The notes: generated from the sequence alone by a model not told the origin. A stretch of 5,242 nucleotides of DNA from Holophaga sp. (GCA_030691225.1 JAUYES010000545.1:1-5242); one strand, 5' to 3'. Positions 1 to 5,242 are shown, counted from the first letter of the stretch. A program made the numbers and translations.

Positions 1-721
1 CGCGGTTTCTGACGGGAGGCAGCAGGCGAAGGGCCTCCTGAGCCAAGCGACGTTTTTGTTCAAGGATTCCGAGTTTCTTTCGCGTTTCTTGACTGCCAAG
101 GGAATCCAGATAGCCATACACCACTTCCGGATCCGCAGGCGCCAAGCTCAGGGCCCGCTGGAAGCAGGGTTCGGCTTGGTGCCAGCGACCATCCATTGAG
201 AGCACCATGCCCTGCAAAAGTTCGCCTCGTGCAGGGTTCACAGCTTTGAGTTTGGCGGCGCAGGCTAGCGCCTTGCGAGTGGAACCACCCAAAATGCCGG
301 GCAGTTGTTGGTAGGCCAGGGTCAGACTCATCCAGGCAGTTAATAATCGGCCATCAGCCTGGGTTGCGCTTTCCAGGTCGTCCAGGGCGCCGGAAGCATG
401 GCGGAGGCTGGAGAAATTTCGCTGCTGAACGGCGGTTCCCGCCCGTGCCAGCCCCCGGGCCAGGATGGCATCGGGCAAGCGGGGTTGGATCGATAAAGCT
501 GATTCCGCGGCGGCTAAGGCTTCCCCGAAGCGCTGCTGGGAGGTCAGGGATTGAGATTTGGCCGCCAGGGCCAGCGCGTTACGCGGATCGGCCTTGAGTT
601 GCGCCTCGGCGTCCGCAAACACCTTGAGGTAGCGGCCCGCCTCCAGATCGGGTCGAGGGTCGTAGGTTCCAGCCACCAGAAGGGGAGCTGCGAGAAGAAA
701 GGAAAGGATTCGGGAATACAT
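1..721 (-). CDS. Exported tetratricopeptide-repeat protein, N-terminal part (C-terminus outside window)
   Basis: The reading frame is open from an ATG at 721-719 to the left edge, giving 240 codons without a stop. Residues 1-18 look like a signal peptide: Arg4, a hydrophobic run (ILSFLLAAPLLVA), then a plausible cleavage after VAG. The rest is alanine- and leucine-rich helical sequence with TPR-like pairs. One unit lies at about residues 48-81 (ALAAKSQSL, FGEALAAAESAL, IQP) and another at about 164-197 (GELLQGMVLS, WHQAEPCFQRALSLAPADP). Between them, near 140-160, is a PGILGGS loop followed by a KALACAAKLKAVNP helix. TPR proteins are protein-protein scaffolds, and the signal peptide suggests this one acts in the periplasm or envelope. 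The partner and process cannot be read from the sequence. It is divergent from fabI, with no strong ribosome binding site (only a GGAA about 8 bases upstream). Family call is good; specific role is unknown. Confidence 0.85.
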   Translation of the reverse strand, partial: MYSRILSFLLAAPLLVAGTYDPRPDLEAGRYLKVFADAEAQLKADPRNALALAAKSQSLTSQQRFGEALAAAESALSIQPRLPDAILARGLARAGTAVQQRNFSSLRHASGALDDLESATQADGRLLTAWMSLTLAYQQLPGILGGSTRKALACAAKLKAVNPARGELLQGMVLSMDGRWHQAEPCFQRALSLAPADPEVVYGYLDSLGSQETRKKLGILEQKRRLAQEALRLLPPVRNR

Positions 722-809
722 AGGTTGGTTCCGGCTTCCAAGGAGAGTATCGTCCCGATCTTGGCTTATTTCTTAAAATTGTCTTCGGGATGCAGCTTGG
801 GAGGTATTC
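722..809. promoter_or_regulatory. Divergent intergenic region between the TPR gene and fabI
   Basis: These 88 bases separate two start codons facing away from each other, so both promoters, or at least 5' leaders, should lie here. An AT-rich stretch occupies about 763-781, unlike the GC-rich surroundings. On the plus strand TAAAAT at 774-779 is a one-mismatch match to a sigma-70 type -10 element, but I see no convincing -35 at 16-18 bases upstream. On the minus strand GATACT (reverse complement of 746-751) is a weaker -10 candidate. A 6-base inverted repeat, TCCCGA at 753-758 and TCGGGA at 785-790, brackets the AT-rich core. Promoter assignment is an inference from position and composition. 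Confidence 0.4.
799..804 (+). promoter_or_regulatory. Ribosome binding site of fabI
   Basis: GGGAGG lies 5 bases before the ATG at 810 and 11 bases before a second in-frame ATG at 816. The spacing favours 810 as the start codon. Confidence 0.75.
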
Positions 810-1574
810 ATGCTCATGAAGGGCAAACGGGGTTTGGTCGTGGGCGTGGCCAACAAGTGGTCCATCGCCTGGGCGATCACCCAGAAGTTGGCGGCTGAAG
901 GTGCCGAATTGGCGCTCACCTATCAAAACGAGCGCCTGGGCAAGAATCTGCGGGAACTCGGTGCCGAGATCGGCGATCCCATGCTGATCCCTTTGGATGT
1001 CACCTCGGACAAGCAGATCGTGATGTGCTTCGAATTGTTGAAGCGGGTGTGGGGCAATTTGGATTTTCTGGTTCATGCGGTGGCCTTTGCGCCGCGCGAA
1101 GCTTTGGATGGTGAATATGTCACCACCACGCGTGAGGATTTCCGCATCGCTCACGACATCAGTTCGTACAGTCTTACTGCGCTGACCCATTCCGCGTTGC
1201 CGCTCATGAGTGAAGGCGGCTCCATCATCACGCTCAGTTACCTTGGTGCTGAGCGCGCCATTCCCAACTACAACGTGATGGGTGTAGCCAAGGCCTCACT
1301 GGAGGCCAGCGTGCGCTACTTGGCCGCCGACCTGGGCCCCAAGGCCATTCGCGTGAATGCCGTTTCCGCGGGTCCCATCAAGACCCTGGCTGCCAGCGGG
1401 ATTGCTGGCTTCGGTACCAAGCAGCGCCATCACCGCAATCGTGCCCCCCTGCGTCGGGACACGGACGCGGAGGAAGTGGCCGATGCCTCCGTGTTCCTGC
1501 TCAGCTCCATGGGCCGAGGCATCACCGGCCAGGTGTTGTACGTGGATGGCGGCTACTGCATCATGGGCGATTGA
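810..1574 (+). CDS. fabI: Enoyl-[acyl-carrier-protein] reductase (NADH), FabI type
   Basis: FabI carries out the last reduction of each elongation round in type II fatty-acid synthesis, converting trans-2-enoyl-ACP to acyl-ACP with NADH, as a cytoplasmic tetramer. The 254-residue product is close to the usual length of about 260 and aligns end to end with E. coli FabI from memory. Visible signatures are the atypical SDR nucleotide-binding start GVANKWSIAWAI (residues 12-23), LTYQNERL (36-43), HAVAFAP (89-95), IAHDISSYS (113-121) and SYLGAERAIPNYNVMGVAK (143-161). The last contains Tyr144, Tyr154 and Lys161, matching the catalytic Tyr146/Tyr156/Lys163 of E. coli. SAGPIKTLAASGI (186-198) is the substrate-lid region, and the C-terminus ends VDGGYCIMGD. 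Ala92 occupies the E. coli Gly93 position, where substitutions affect triclosan and diazaborine binding, but Ala is normal in many FabI proteins. No operon partner is seen: it faces the TPR gene divergently and bcp convergently. Confidence 0.97.
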   Translation: MLMKGKRGLVVGVANKWSIAWAITQKLAAEGAELALTYQNERLGKNLRELGAEIGDPMLIPLDVTSDKQIVMCFELLKRVWGNLDFLVHAVAFAPREALDGEYVTTTREDFRIAHDISSYSLTALTHSALPLMSEGGSIITLSYLGAERAIPNYNVMGVAKASLEASVRYLAADLGPKAIRVNAVSAGPIKTLAASGIAGFGTKQRHHRNRAPLRRDTDAEEVADASVFLLSSMGRGITGQVLYVDGGYCIMGD

Positions 1575-1583
1575 AGTGCGTGG

Positions 1584-1612
1584 AGGGGATCACCCCTGAA
1601 GTTTTTTCAGGG
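1584..1612. terminator. Weak hairpin(s) at the convergent fabI/bcp ends
   Basis: The two genes end only 15 bases apart. Read on the plus strand, AGGGG (1584-1588), loop ATCA, CCCCT (1593-1597) could form a 5-pair stem followed 4 bases later by TTTTTT (1602-1607), a poor but possible intrinsic terminator for fabI. An alternative, mutually exclusive hairpin pairs CCCTGAA (1594-1600) with TTCAGGG (1606-1612) around GTTTT and has no T tail. Both overlap the last codons of bcp. No clear terminator for bcp itself was found, so readthrough on either strand is possible. Confidence 0.3.
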
Positions 1613-2051
1613 TCGTGAGAACCTCCTCCACATGCCCCTTCACGCTGACCTTGGGCCAGACATGGCGGATGATTCCCTTGGGATCAATCAGGAAGGTGCT
1701 GCGGATGATGCCTTCCATTTCCTTGCCGTACATCACCTTCTTGCCAAAGGCGCCCAGGGCTTTCAGCAGCGTGGTTTCGGGATCGGAAAGCAGGGAAAAG
1801 GGCAGGGATTGCTTGGCGATGAAATTCGTATGGCTCTTGGCGTTATCGCGGCTGATGCCGTAGACCTTGGCGCCCAGGGCCTGCACCCTGGCCCAGTTAT
1901 CCCGGAAATCGCAGGCCTCGGTGGTGCAGCCCGGGGTGGTGTCCTTGGGGTAGGCATAGATCACGACCCATTGGCCCATCAGTGTGGCGTTGGTGACTGT
2001 CGCGCCCTGGTCATCCAGGAGTGAGAACGCGGGAATTGGGGTGCCGATCAT
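1590..2051 (-). CDS. bcp: Thiol peroxidase of the Bcp/PrxQ peroxiredoxin family
   Basis: Bcp/PrxQ enzymes reduce hydrogen peroxide and organic hydroperoxides in the cytoplasm using thioredoxin-type electron donors. The 153-residue product has the usual size (E. coli Bcp is 156) and colinear motifs. IPAFSLLDDQG (6-16) is the N-terminal strand region, and YAYPKDTTPGCTTEACDFRD (32-51) carries the peroxidatic Cys42 in the TxxC context and a second Cys47 five residues later, the typical atypical-2-Cys PrxQ pair. VYGISRDN (63-70), LPFSLLSDPE (83-92) and the conserved Arg117 in IIRSTFLIDPKG follow. There is no signal peptide. It is the last gene of the minus-strand operon: its ATG overlaps the TGA of the upstream permease (ATGA), and a strong AAGGAGG precedes it by 4 bases. 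Its frame stays open far upstream (to 2756), but that region is the permease gene in another frame, so the start at 2051 is chosen. Confidence 0.96.
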   Translation of the reverse strand: MIGTPIPAFSLLDDQGATVTNATLMGQWVVIYAYPKDTTPGCTTEACDFRDNWARVQALGAKVYGISRDNAKSHTNFIAKQSLPFSLLSDPETTLLKALGAFGKKVMYGKEMEGIIRSTFLIDPKGIIRHVWPKVSVKGHVEEVLTTLKKLQG

Positions 2052-2761
2052 GGTGCCTCCTTCTGGCGATTGGATGCCGAAACCATCGATAACGCCAGCA
2101 CCAGAAATAGGGAAGCCCAGCCCAAAGGCGTTCCATCTGTTGAAAGTCTTGGTAATTCTTGATTTAGCTGTAAGCCCAGCGAATCGTGTTGGGGACCAGG
2201 ACCCAGGCCCAGCAGGCGCAGGGTCACTTCGCCCCAGAGGGCTCCGAGCCAAGCAGAGGGCAGTAGCGCCTGGGCCTGAGTAAGGGCCCAGGGTGCCCAG
2301 ACGCGCAGTTGGTGGCGCCGGGTGGCACCCATGATGCGGTTCATGGCCCAGGCGGGTCCCTGGGTGAAGGGTTCCAGGCGGGCTCGCAAGGGCGGTTCCA
2401 ATTGCAAGGCCAGGAGCAGCGCGAGCAGTATGCCCAGCGGTAGCCAGGTCAAGCCGCCGACCAAGGCGGCCAACGGCAGCAGGAAGAGCAGCGGAGGCAC
2501 CGCCCGCAGGGCCGAGCGTGCGCCTGCCGCTTTGGGTTTTCCTAGGCTGAATAGCAAGGCCAAGGCAAGGGCCAAGGTGGCGGTCAGCGAGGCGAAGCCG
2601 AAACTGCGCACACCGGCATGGGCCAAGCGCAGCAGGGCATTGCGGCCGAGAGCATCTGTGCCCAAGGGTTGCAGCCACGAGGGGGCCGCATCGCCCTGAA
2701 AGGGGTCGATGGGTAGCTCTGGCAAGAGCAGCCCCAGAAGGAAGATCCAGCGCCACGTCAT
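2048..2761 (-). CDS. DppC/OppC-like ABC importer permease, short and divergent
   Basis: The family forms half of the inner-membrane channel of peptide, nickel and related importers. The 237-residue product shows the DppC hallmark PLGTDALGRN (32-41), followed by a hydrophobic helix (about 54-72). More hydrophobic segments lie at about 88-104, 106-121, 165-176 and 213-229. GEVTLRLLGLG (177-187) matches the ES-LSFLGLG element near the family C-terminus. The cytoplasmic EAA loop that docks the ATPase is recognisable around 137-160 by GA at 145-146 and the following helix, but the EAA residues themselves are replaced (roughly AMN). Typical relatives have about 280-300 residues. The start ATG overlaps the TGA of the DppB-like gene by 4 bases, with no good ribosome binding site, so translation is probably coupled. 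Its last codons (Q-K-E-A-P) contain the ribosome binding site of bcp. Substrate unknown. Confidence 0.85.
   Translation of the reverse strand: MTWRWIFLLGLLLPELPIDPFQGDAAPSWLQPLGTDALGRNALLRLAHAGVRSFGFASLTATLALALALLFSLGKPKAAGARSALRAVPPLLFLLPLAALVGGLTWLPLGILLALLLALQLEPPLRARLEPFTQGPAWAMNRIMGATRRHQLRVWAPWALTQAQALLPSAWLGALWGEVTLRLLGLGPGPQHDSLGLQLNQELPRLSTDGTPLGWASLFLVLALSMVSASNRQKEAP
2056..2062 (-). promoter_or_regulatory. Ribosome binding site of bcp, embedded in the permease gene
   Basis: On the minus strand AAGGAGG is a full Shine-Dalgarno match 4 bases before the bcp ATG. It is formed by the Lys and Glu codons and the first base of the Ala codon near the permease C-terminus. It fixes the bcp start and suggests strong, partly independent initiation compared with the weak sites at the two upstream junctions. 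Confidence 0.85.
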
Positions 2762-3408
2762 GCTTGGATCCGGCGAGGCTGAGCCAAGGTCCAGATCACC
2801 CCGAAGGCCAAGACCCAGAGGGCGAGACCCATCCGATCATGAGCGGCGACCCGGGCCATCCAATCGGAGCCTAGGCCTCGCACGGCCAGCATTCGCTCGA
2901 GTATCAAGGTGGCTGTGAGCCACAAGGGTAGTCGCACGGCGATCCATCGGGGAGCCACAGTAGCAAGGGCAAACCGCCGGAGTCGGCGCTGGGCGCGGGT
3001 CCCCCACAGGGCAGGAAAGGGATATTCCCCTGGTAATGCTTGAGCTAGCCAGCGAATTTCGGAAGGCAGCGCCGCTAGCAGAAACGCCAAGGCCCACGCG
3101 AGTTTGCCCGGCGGTCCCCAGGTGGCCGGCCAAAGTGCGAGCACGAGGCCACCCCACAGCAAATCCGGAGGTGCCTCCCAGAGCGCCAGGTATCGGCTGT
3201 GCGCCGATCCAGGCCCAGAAAGCCAGGCCGCGCCCAAGGCGGTGACCACCAACACCCCGAACAAGGCCACCGCAGTGGGAATAATTTCCCAGGCGAAGGC
3301 CGGTGCCTGGGCTACCCGCCAGGGTTGACCCGGCAATAGCCATGCGCCCAACAGGGCGAACAGCCAGACGATCCAACCTTGGATCAGAAAACGCCAGGAA
3401 CGCTTCAC
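2758..3408 (-). CDS. DppB/OppB-like ABC importer permease, strongly reduced
   Basis: The start is taken as GTG at 3408-3406, which overlaps the TGA of the substrate-binding-protein gene (GTGA); the frame extends further upstream only as a shadow inside that gene. The product has 216 residues, against about 310-340 for typical DppB. Hydrophobic segments lie at about 8-26, 42-64, 83-97, 101-116, 157-171 and 193-209. The C-terminal half carries the family pattern: WGTRAQRRLRRFALATVAP (135-153) corresponds to the EAA-loop helix, LERMLAVRGLGSDWMARVAA (170-189) to the VETVF-PGLG element, and the protein ends QPRR, like the usual DPR end. The first periplasmic loop and the DLGxS element normally found in its N-terminal half are missing. 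It would pair with the DppC-like protein to form the channel. The family call depends on the C-terminal match; substrate and activity are unknown. Confidence 0.75.
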   Translation of the reverse strand: MKRSWRFLIQGWIVWLFALLGAWLLPGQPWRVAQAPAFAWEIIPTAVALFGVLVVTALGAAWLSGPGSAHSRYLALWEAPPDLLWGGLVLALWPATWGPPGKLAWALAFLLAALPSEIRWLAQALPGEYPFPALWGTRAQRRLRRFALATVAPRWIAVRLPLWLTATLILERMLAVRGLGSDWMARVAAHDRMGLALWVLAFGVIWTLAQPRRIQA

Positions 3409-4748
3409 GGTTTCCAATACCAGCCTGCGGCGCCGGGAGTGGTCAGGTAGAGGCCCATGGGCCCCGGCGCAACCTCCAGGCGGCGATCCACCCAAACGGA
3501 TCCGCGAAAATCGAGCAACGGCAGGCTGCCCGGATTCTCGGCCCAAAGTGCCTGCAGCTCCCTCCAGGCCGAGCTATGAGCATCATGGAGCCGTGGCAGT
3601 AGGGCCGCCAGGCGCTCATGGGTCCAGGCCGAGAAATTCATGGCTCCCTGGGGCACCAGGAGATCGAGCACTGTCCAAGGATGGGGGTCGAACAAACTGA
3701 TGGCGCAGGCCAATTGAAAATCGCCCTTGGTAAGGCGTTCGAAGAGCAGTGCCGACTCCACGGGCCGCGGATCCAAGACGACGCCCTCGCGTTTCGCCCG
3801 TTCGCGCAGCGCCAACAGGGCTTTCTCGACGGGTTCATCTCCAGCGGTGTAAAGAATTTCCCAATGTTGCCCTTTAAGTTTGGGCTCGGCGCGCTTAATC
3901 GACTGACCTTGGAAGCCGAGCCCCTCGGGGAACAGCCCCCGGCTGGGCAGGGCCCGCCCACCGAAGAAATCCTCTGGGAGCGCCTCCTTCCGCCAACGTT
4001 CCAAGGCCTTTAAGGGCATCGATCCGATTCGACTCCAGGCAATGAGTTGGGCCAGGGTTGAGGGGTGCAGATCGCAATGGGAGGCCGGTGGGCGAAGGCC
4101 CCGACGGGGAGGTGGTACGCCGATGGAAAGCCAGCCTTTTTGAAGGTTTTGAAGAATGGCCTGTTCGTCGGCGAGGAGCCGAAAGCGCAGGCCGGGAATT
4201 TTGGGCTGGAGGAAATGCGGCCGGGCCGAAAGATGCCATTCGCCCCCTTTCAGATCCAAGGCAAAGGGTCCGCTGCCTTCCCCTGGCTTTTGCTGCTGGG
4301 CAATGGGAATTCGAACTAATTCCATAAGTAGGCGAGCGGGTGGGCGATCCGACGATAGCTCCAGGGCCTTGCCGACCTTTCGGGATCTTACGTTCAGCAA
4401 AATTGCCCGTTTCGTGGGGCTAGCGGTGGCATCGGCCTGAATGGCCTGGAGCGTCCAGCAGGCATCTTCCACCGTCACGGTGCGCCCATTTCTGAACCGG
4501 GCATCCGATCGCAGGTAAAAACGTAGCGTCGTTCCTTTGATTTCCCACCGCTCCGCCAACCGGGGGACGACTCGGCCTAGAGCGTTCATGCCCACGAGGC
4601 TATCCCCGGTCAGGGCCTGCAGAATGGCTTGTTCGTGGCCCTCACCCCGGATGAAATCCAGGGGCCCCGGATCCCGGGAAAACGATTCCTGAACGATCTG
4701 GGCCGATAGCCCAAAGCACACCAATGCGAAGGCAAGGCAGCAGCGCAT
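3405..4748 (-). CDS. Family-5 (Opp/Dpp-like) extracellular substrate-binding protein
   Basis: This first gene of the operon would capture a ligand in the periplasm and deliver it to the two permeases. The 447-residue product begins MRCCLAFALVCFGLSAQ, a signal peptide with likely cleavage after SAQ and no lipobox. The N-lobe shows the SBP_bac_5 pattern: GRVVPRLAERWEIKGTTLRF (58-77), LRSDARFRNGRTVTVEDACW (79-98, matching the LR-gv-F-dG-p-tA-DV signature), and GSGPFAL (158-164) in place of the usual GTGPY. The C-terminal part keeps NFSAWTHERLAALLPRLHDA (371-390) and ENPGSLPLLDF (404-414), the usual n-s-w-n--ld-Ll and P-iPL elements. It is shorter than most relatives (about 500-540), with the middle and second lobe poorly conserved. 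The start is chosen because a GGAGAGG precedes it by 4 bases and the signal peptide begins there; the frame continues open upstream to 5168 only as antisense to the exporter gene. Ligand unknown. Confidence 0.85.
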   Translation of the reverse strand: MRCCLAFALVCFGLSAQIVQESFSRDPGPLDFIRGEGHEQAILQALTGDSLVGMNALGRVVPRLAERWEIKGTTLRFYLRSDARFRNGRTVTVEDACWTLQAIQADATASPTKRAILLNVRSRKVGKALELSSDRPPARLLMELVRIPIAQQQKPGEGSGPFALDLKGGEWHLSARPHFLQPKIPGLRFRLLADEQAILQNLQKGWLSIGVPPPRRGLRPPASHCDLHPSTLAQLIAWSRIGSMPLKALERWRKEALPEDFFGGRALPSRGLFPEGLGFQGQSIKRAEPKLKGQHWEILYTAGDEPVEKALLALRERAKREGVVLDPRPVESALLFERLTKGDFQLACAISLFDPHPWTVLDLLVPQGAMNFSAWTHERLAALLPRLHDAHSSAWRELQALWAENPGSLPLLDFRGSVWVDRRLEVAPGPMGLYLTTPGAAGWYWKP

Positions 4749-4752
4749 GGGA

Positions 4753-4759
4753 CCTCTCC
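4753..4759 (-). promoter_or_regulatory. Ribosome binding site of the substrate-binding-protein gene
   Basis: GGAGAGG on the minus strand lies 4 bases before the ATG at 4748. Together with the signal peptide that begins there, it supports this start over the much longer upstream open frame. Confidence 0.75.
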
Positions 4760-4830
4760 AAATTGGATTTTCATATAGAGTGCCCGAGGTGGAGGGCTCC
4801 GCCAAGCGGGGGATTCGCGCTAGGCTGGCC

Positions 4831-4837
4831 AGGGGGG
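4831..4837 (+). promoter_or_regulatory. Ribosome binding site deciding a TTG start for the exporter
   Basis: AGGGGGG lies 4 bases before the TTG at 4842. An in-frame TAG at 4821-4823 closes the frame upstream, and no ATG, GTG or CTG codon lies between it and the TTG, so this site supports the non-ATG start. Confidence 0.6.
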
Positions 4838-4841
4838 CATT

Positions 4842-5242
4842 TTGAAACAGCGGCTCTGGTGGTGGAAGTTGGTGGCGCCGCACCGCGGCACACTGGTTGC
4901 GGGTCTGGCTGCCACCTTGCTTTGCAGTGTTTCTGCCGCGTGGGTGCCGTATTGGTCGGGCCGGGCAGTCCATGCGCTTGAACAAGCCCAATACACCCAA
5001 TCCCGACGCTGGTTGGTGTTGATGCTGCTCTTTACCGTTGCGGCCGGAGTGGGGCGCTACCTCATGCGCAACACGCTGATCGGCCTGAGTCGCACCATCG
5101 AAAAACAACAGCGGGAAGAACTCTTCGCCTTCATCCTGGGTCGACCCTTTGTGTTTTTTGAACGCCAACAGGTGGGCGATCTCATGAGCCGCATTGGCGA
5201 TGACGTGGGTTCAGTGCGCATGGCCACGGGACCGGGCTTGAT
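4842..5242 (+). CDS. ABC exporter half-transporter, N-terminal membrane domain (partial, MdlA/YheI-like)
   Basis: The frame is open from TTG at 4842 to the right edge, giving 133 residues; the rest of the membrane domain and the ATPase domain lie outside. It starts KQRLWWWKLVAPHRGTLVAG, leading into a first membrane helix at about residues 17-38 (ending VPYWSGRAV, the usual P---G--vD pattern). A second helix lies at about 57-73. Then come RYLMRNTLIGLSRTIEKQQR (72-91), FFERQQVGDLMSRIGDD (105-121) and VRMATGPG (125-132). The RY--R--L-G-SR-IE and GDLMSR---D stretches are characteristic of type I exporter membrane domains, especially the MdlA/YheI branch, which usually works as a heterodimer encoded by two adjacent genes. 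Such transporters export lipids, drugs or peptides; the substrate is not predictable here. It is divergent from the importer operon and is an independent system by family. Confidence 0.9.
   Translation, partial: MKQRLWWWKLVAPHRGTLVAGLAATLLCSVSAAWVPYWSGRAVHALEQAQYTQSRRWLVLMLLFTVAAGVGRYLMRNTLIGLSRTIEKQQREELFAFILGRPFVFFERQQVGDLMSRIGDDVGSVRMATGPGL

Larger units (their letters stand above)
4749..4841. promoter_or_regulatory. Divergent intergenic region between the importer operon and the ABC exporter
   Basis: These 93 bases separate the two outward-facing start codons. A small AT-rich island at about 4760-4777 stands out. TATATG on the minus strand (reverse complement of 4772-4777) and TATAGA on the plus strand (4774-4779) are overlapping -10-like hexamers, neither with a good -35. 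CCAAATTGG at 4758-4766 is a 9-base palindrome next to the ribosome binding site of the binding-protein gene. Shared control of the two transcripts is possible, but this is inferred only from position. Confidence 0.4.

Noticed and set aside
579..1190. A 203-residue minus-strand frame across the fabI start and the TPR gene start.
   Set aside because: It is antisense to fabI and out of frame with the TPR gene, both of which have clear family signatures. It has no recognisable domain.
1402..1455. Possible frameshift in fabI around the odd stretch GTKQRHHRNRAPLRR.
   Set aside because: The stretch has exactly the same length as the matching part of E. coli FabI and rejoins the family pattern on both sides without a frame change, so it is ordinary variation.
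1632..2024. A 130-residue plus-strand frame opposite bcp.
   Set aside because: It is the complement of a well-conserved peroxiredoxin; long antisense frames are common in GC-rich DNA.
2322..2699. Plus-strand frame of 125 residues rich in Lys, Arg, Ala and Ser opposite the DppC-like gene.
   Set aside because: The basic composition comes from the complement of leucine- and alanine-rich membrane helices; no start signal or family pattern is visible.
1590..2756. A 388-residue minus-strand frame that would fuse a long extension to Bcp.
   Set aside because: Upstream of 2051 it overlaps the DppC-like gene in another frame and has low-complexity, arginine/alanine/proline-rich content. The AAGGAGG and the peroxiredoxin N-terminus place the start at 2051.
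2758..3546. A 262-residue version of the DppB-like permease starting at 3546.
   Set aside because: The extra 46 residues lie inside the binding-protein gene in another frame and resemble no permease N-terminus; the GTG at 3408 overlaps the preceding stop neatly.
4758..4766. Palindrome CCAAATTGG as a regulator binding site.
   Set aside because: It is only 9 bases, overlaps the ribosome binding site, occurs once, and no regulator gene is adjacent; there is too little to call an operator.
3405..5168. A 587-residue minus-strand frame that would extend the binding protein by 140 residues upstream.
   Set aside because: The extra part is antisense to the well-supported ABC exporter domain. The signal peptide and a ribosome binding site mark the real start at 4748.

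Overview
The window is GC-rich, gene-dense bacterial DNA from a Gram-negative-type cell, since several products are exported or sit in the inner membrane. The enoyl-ACP reductase resembles FabI proteins of Acidobacteriota, perhaps the Holophaga/Geothrix group. That placement rests on remembered sequence style, not on a search, so treat it as a weak guess.

Layout, left to right. (1) Bases 1-721, minus strand: the N-terminal 240 residues of an exported tetratricopeptide-repeat protein that runs off the left edge. (2) Bases 722-809: a short divergent promoter region. (3) Bases 810-1574, plus strand: fabI, the NADH-dependent enoyl-ACP reductase of fatty-acid synthesis, complete. (4) Bases 1575-1589: a 15-base convergent gap with a weak hairpin. 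(5) Bases 4748 down to 1590, minus strand: a compact four-gene operon. In transcription order it holds a family-5 (Opp/Dpp-like) substrate-binding protein, a DppB-like permease, a DppC-like permease and a Bcp/PrxQ peroxiredoxin. All three junctions are 4-base start/stop overlaps (GTGA, ATGA, ATGA). (6) Bases 4749-4841: a second divergent promoter region. (7) Bases 4842-5242, plus strand: the first 133 residues of an ABC exporter half-transporter (MdlA/YheI-like membrane domain), starting at TTG and running off the right edge.

The part most worth attention is the operon. Its transporter genes are recognisable by family signatures but are short and degenerate: 447, 216 and 237 residues, against roughly 500-540, 310-340 and 280-300 in typical relatives. 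The EAA loops that dock the ATPase are eroded, no ATPase gene is present within the window, and the last gene is a thiol peroxidase whose ribosome binding site lies inside the preceding permease gene. This could be a divergent peptide-type importer using a shared ATPase, or a transporter with a changed role. Nothing here proves a new system. fabI, bcp and the exporter look ordinary. I saw no tRNA, rRNA, CRISPR array, insertion sequence or phage feature.
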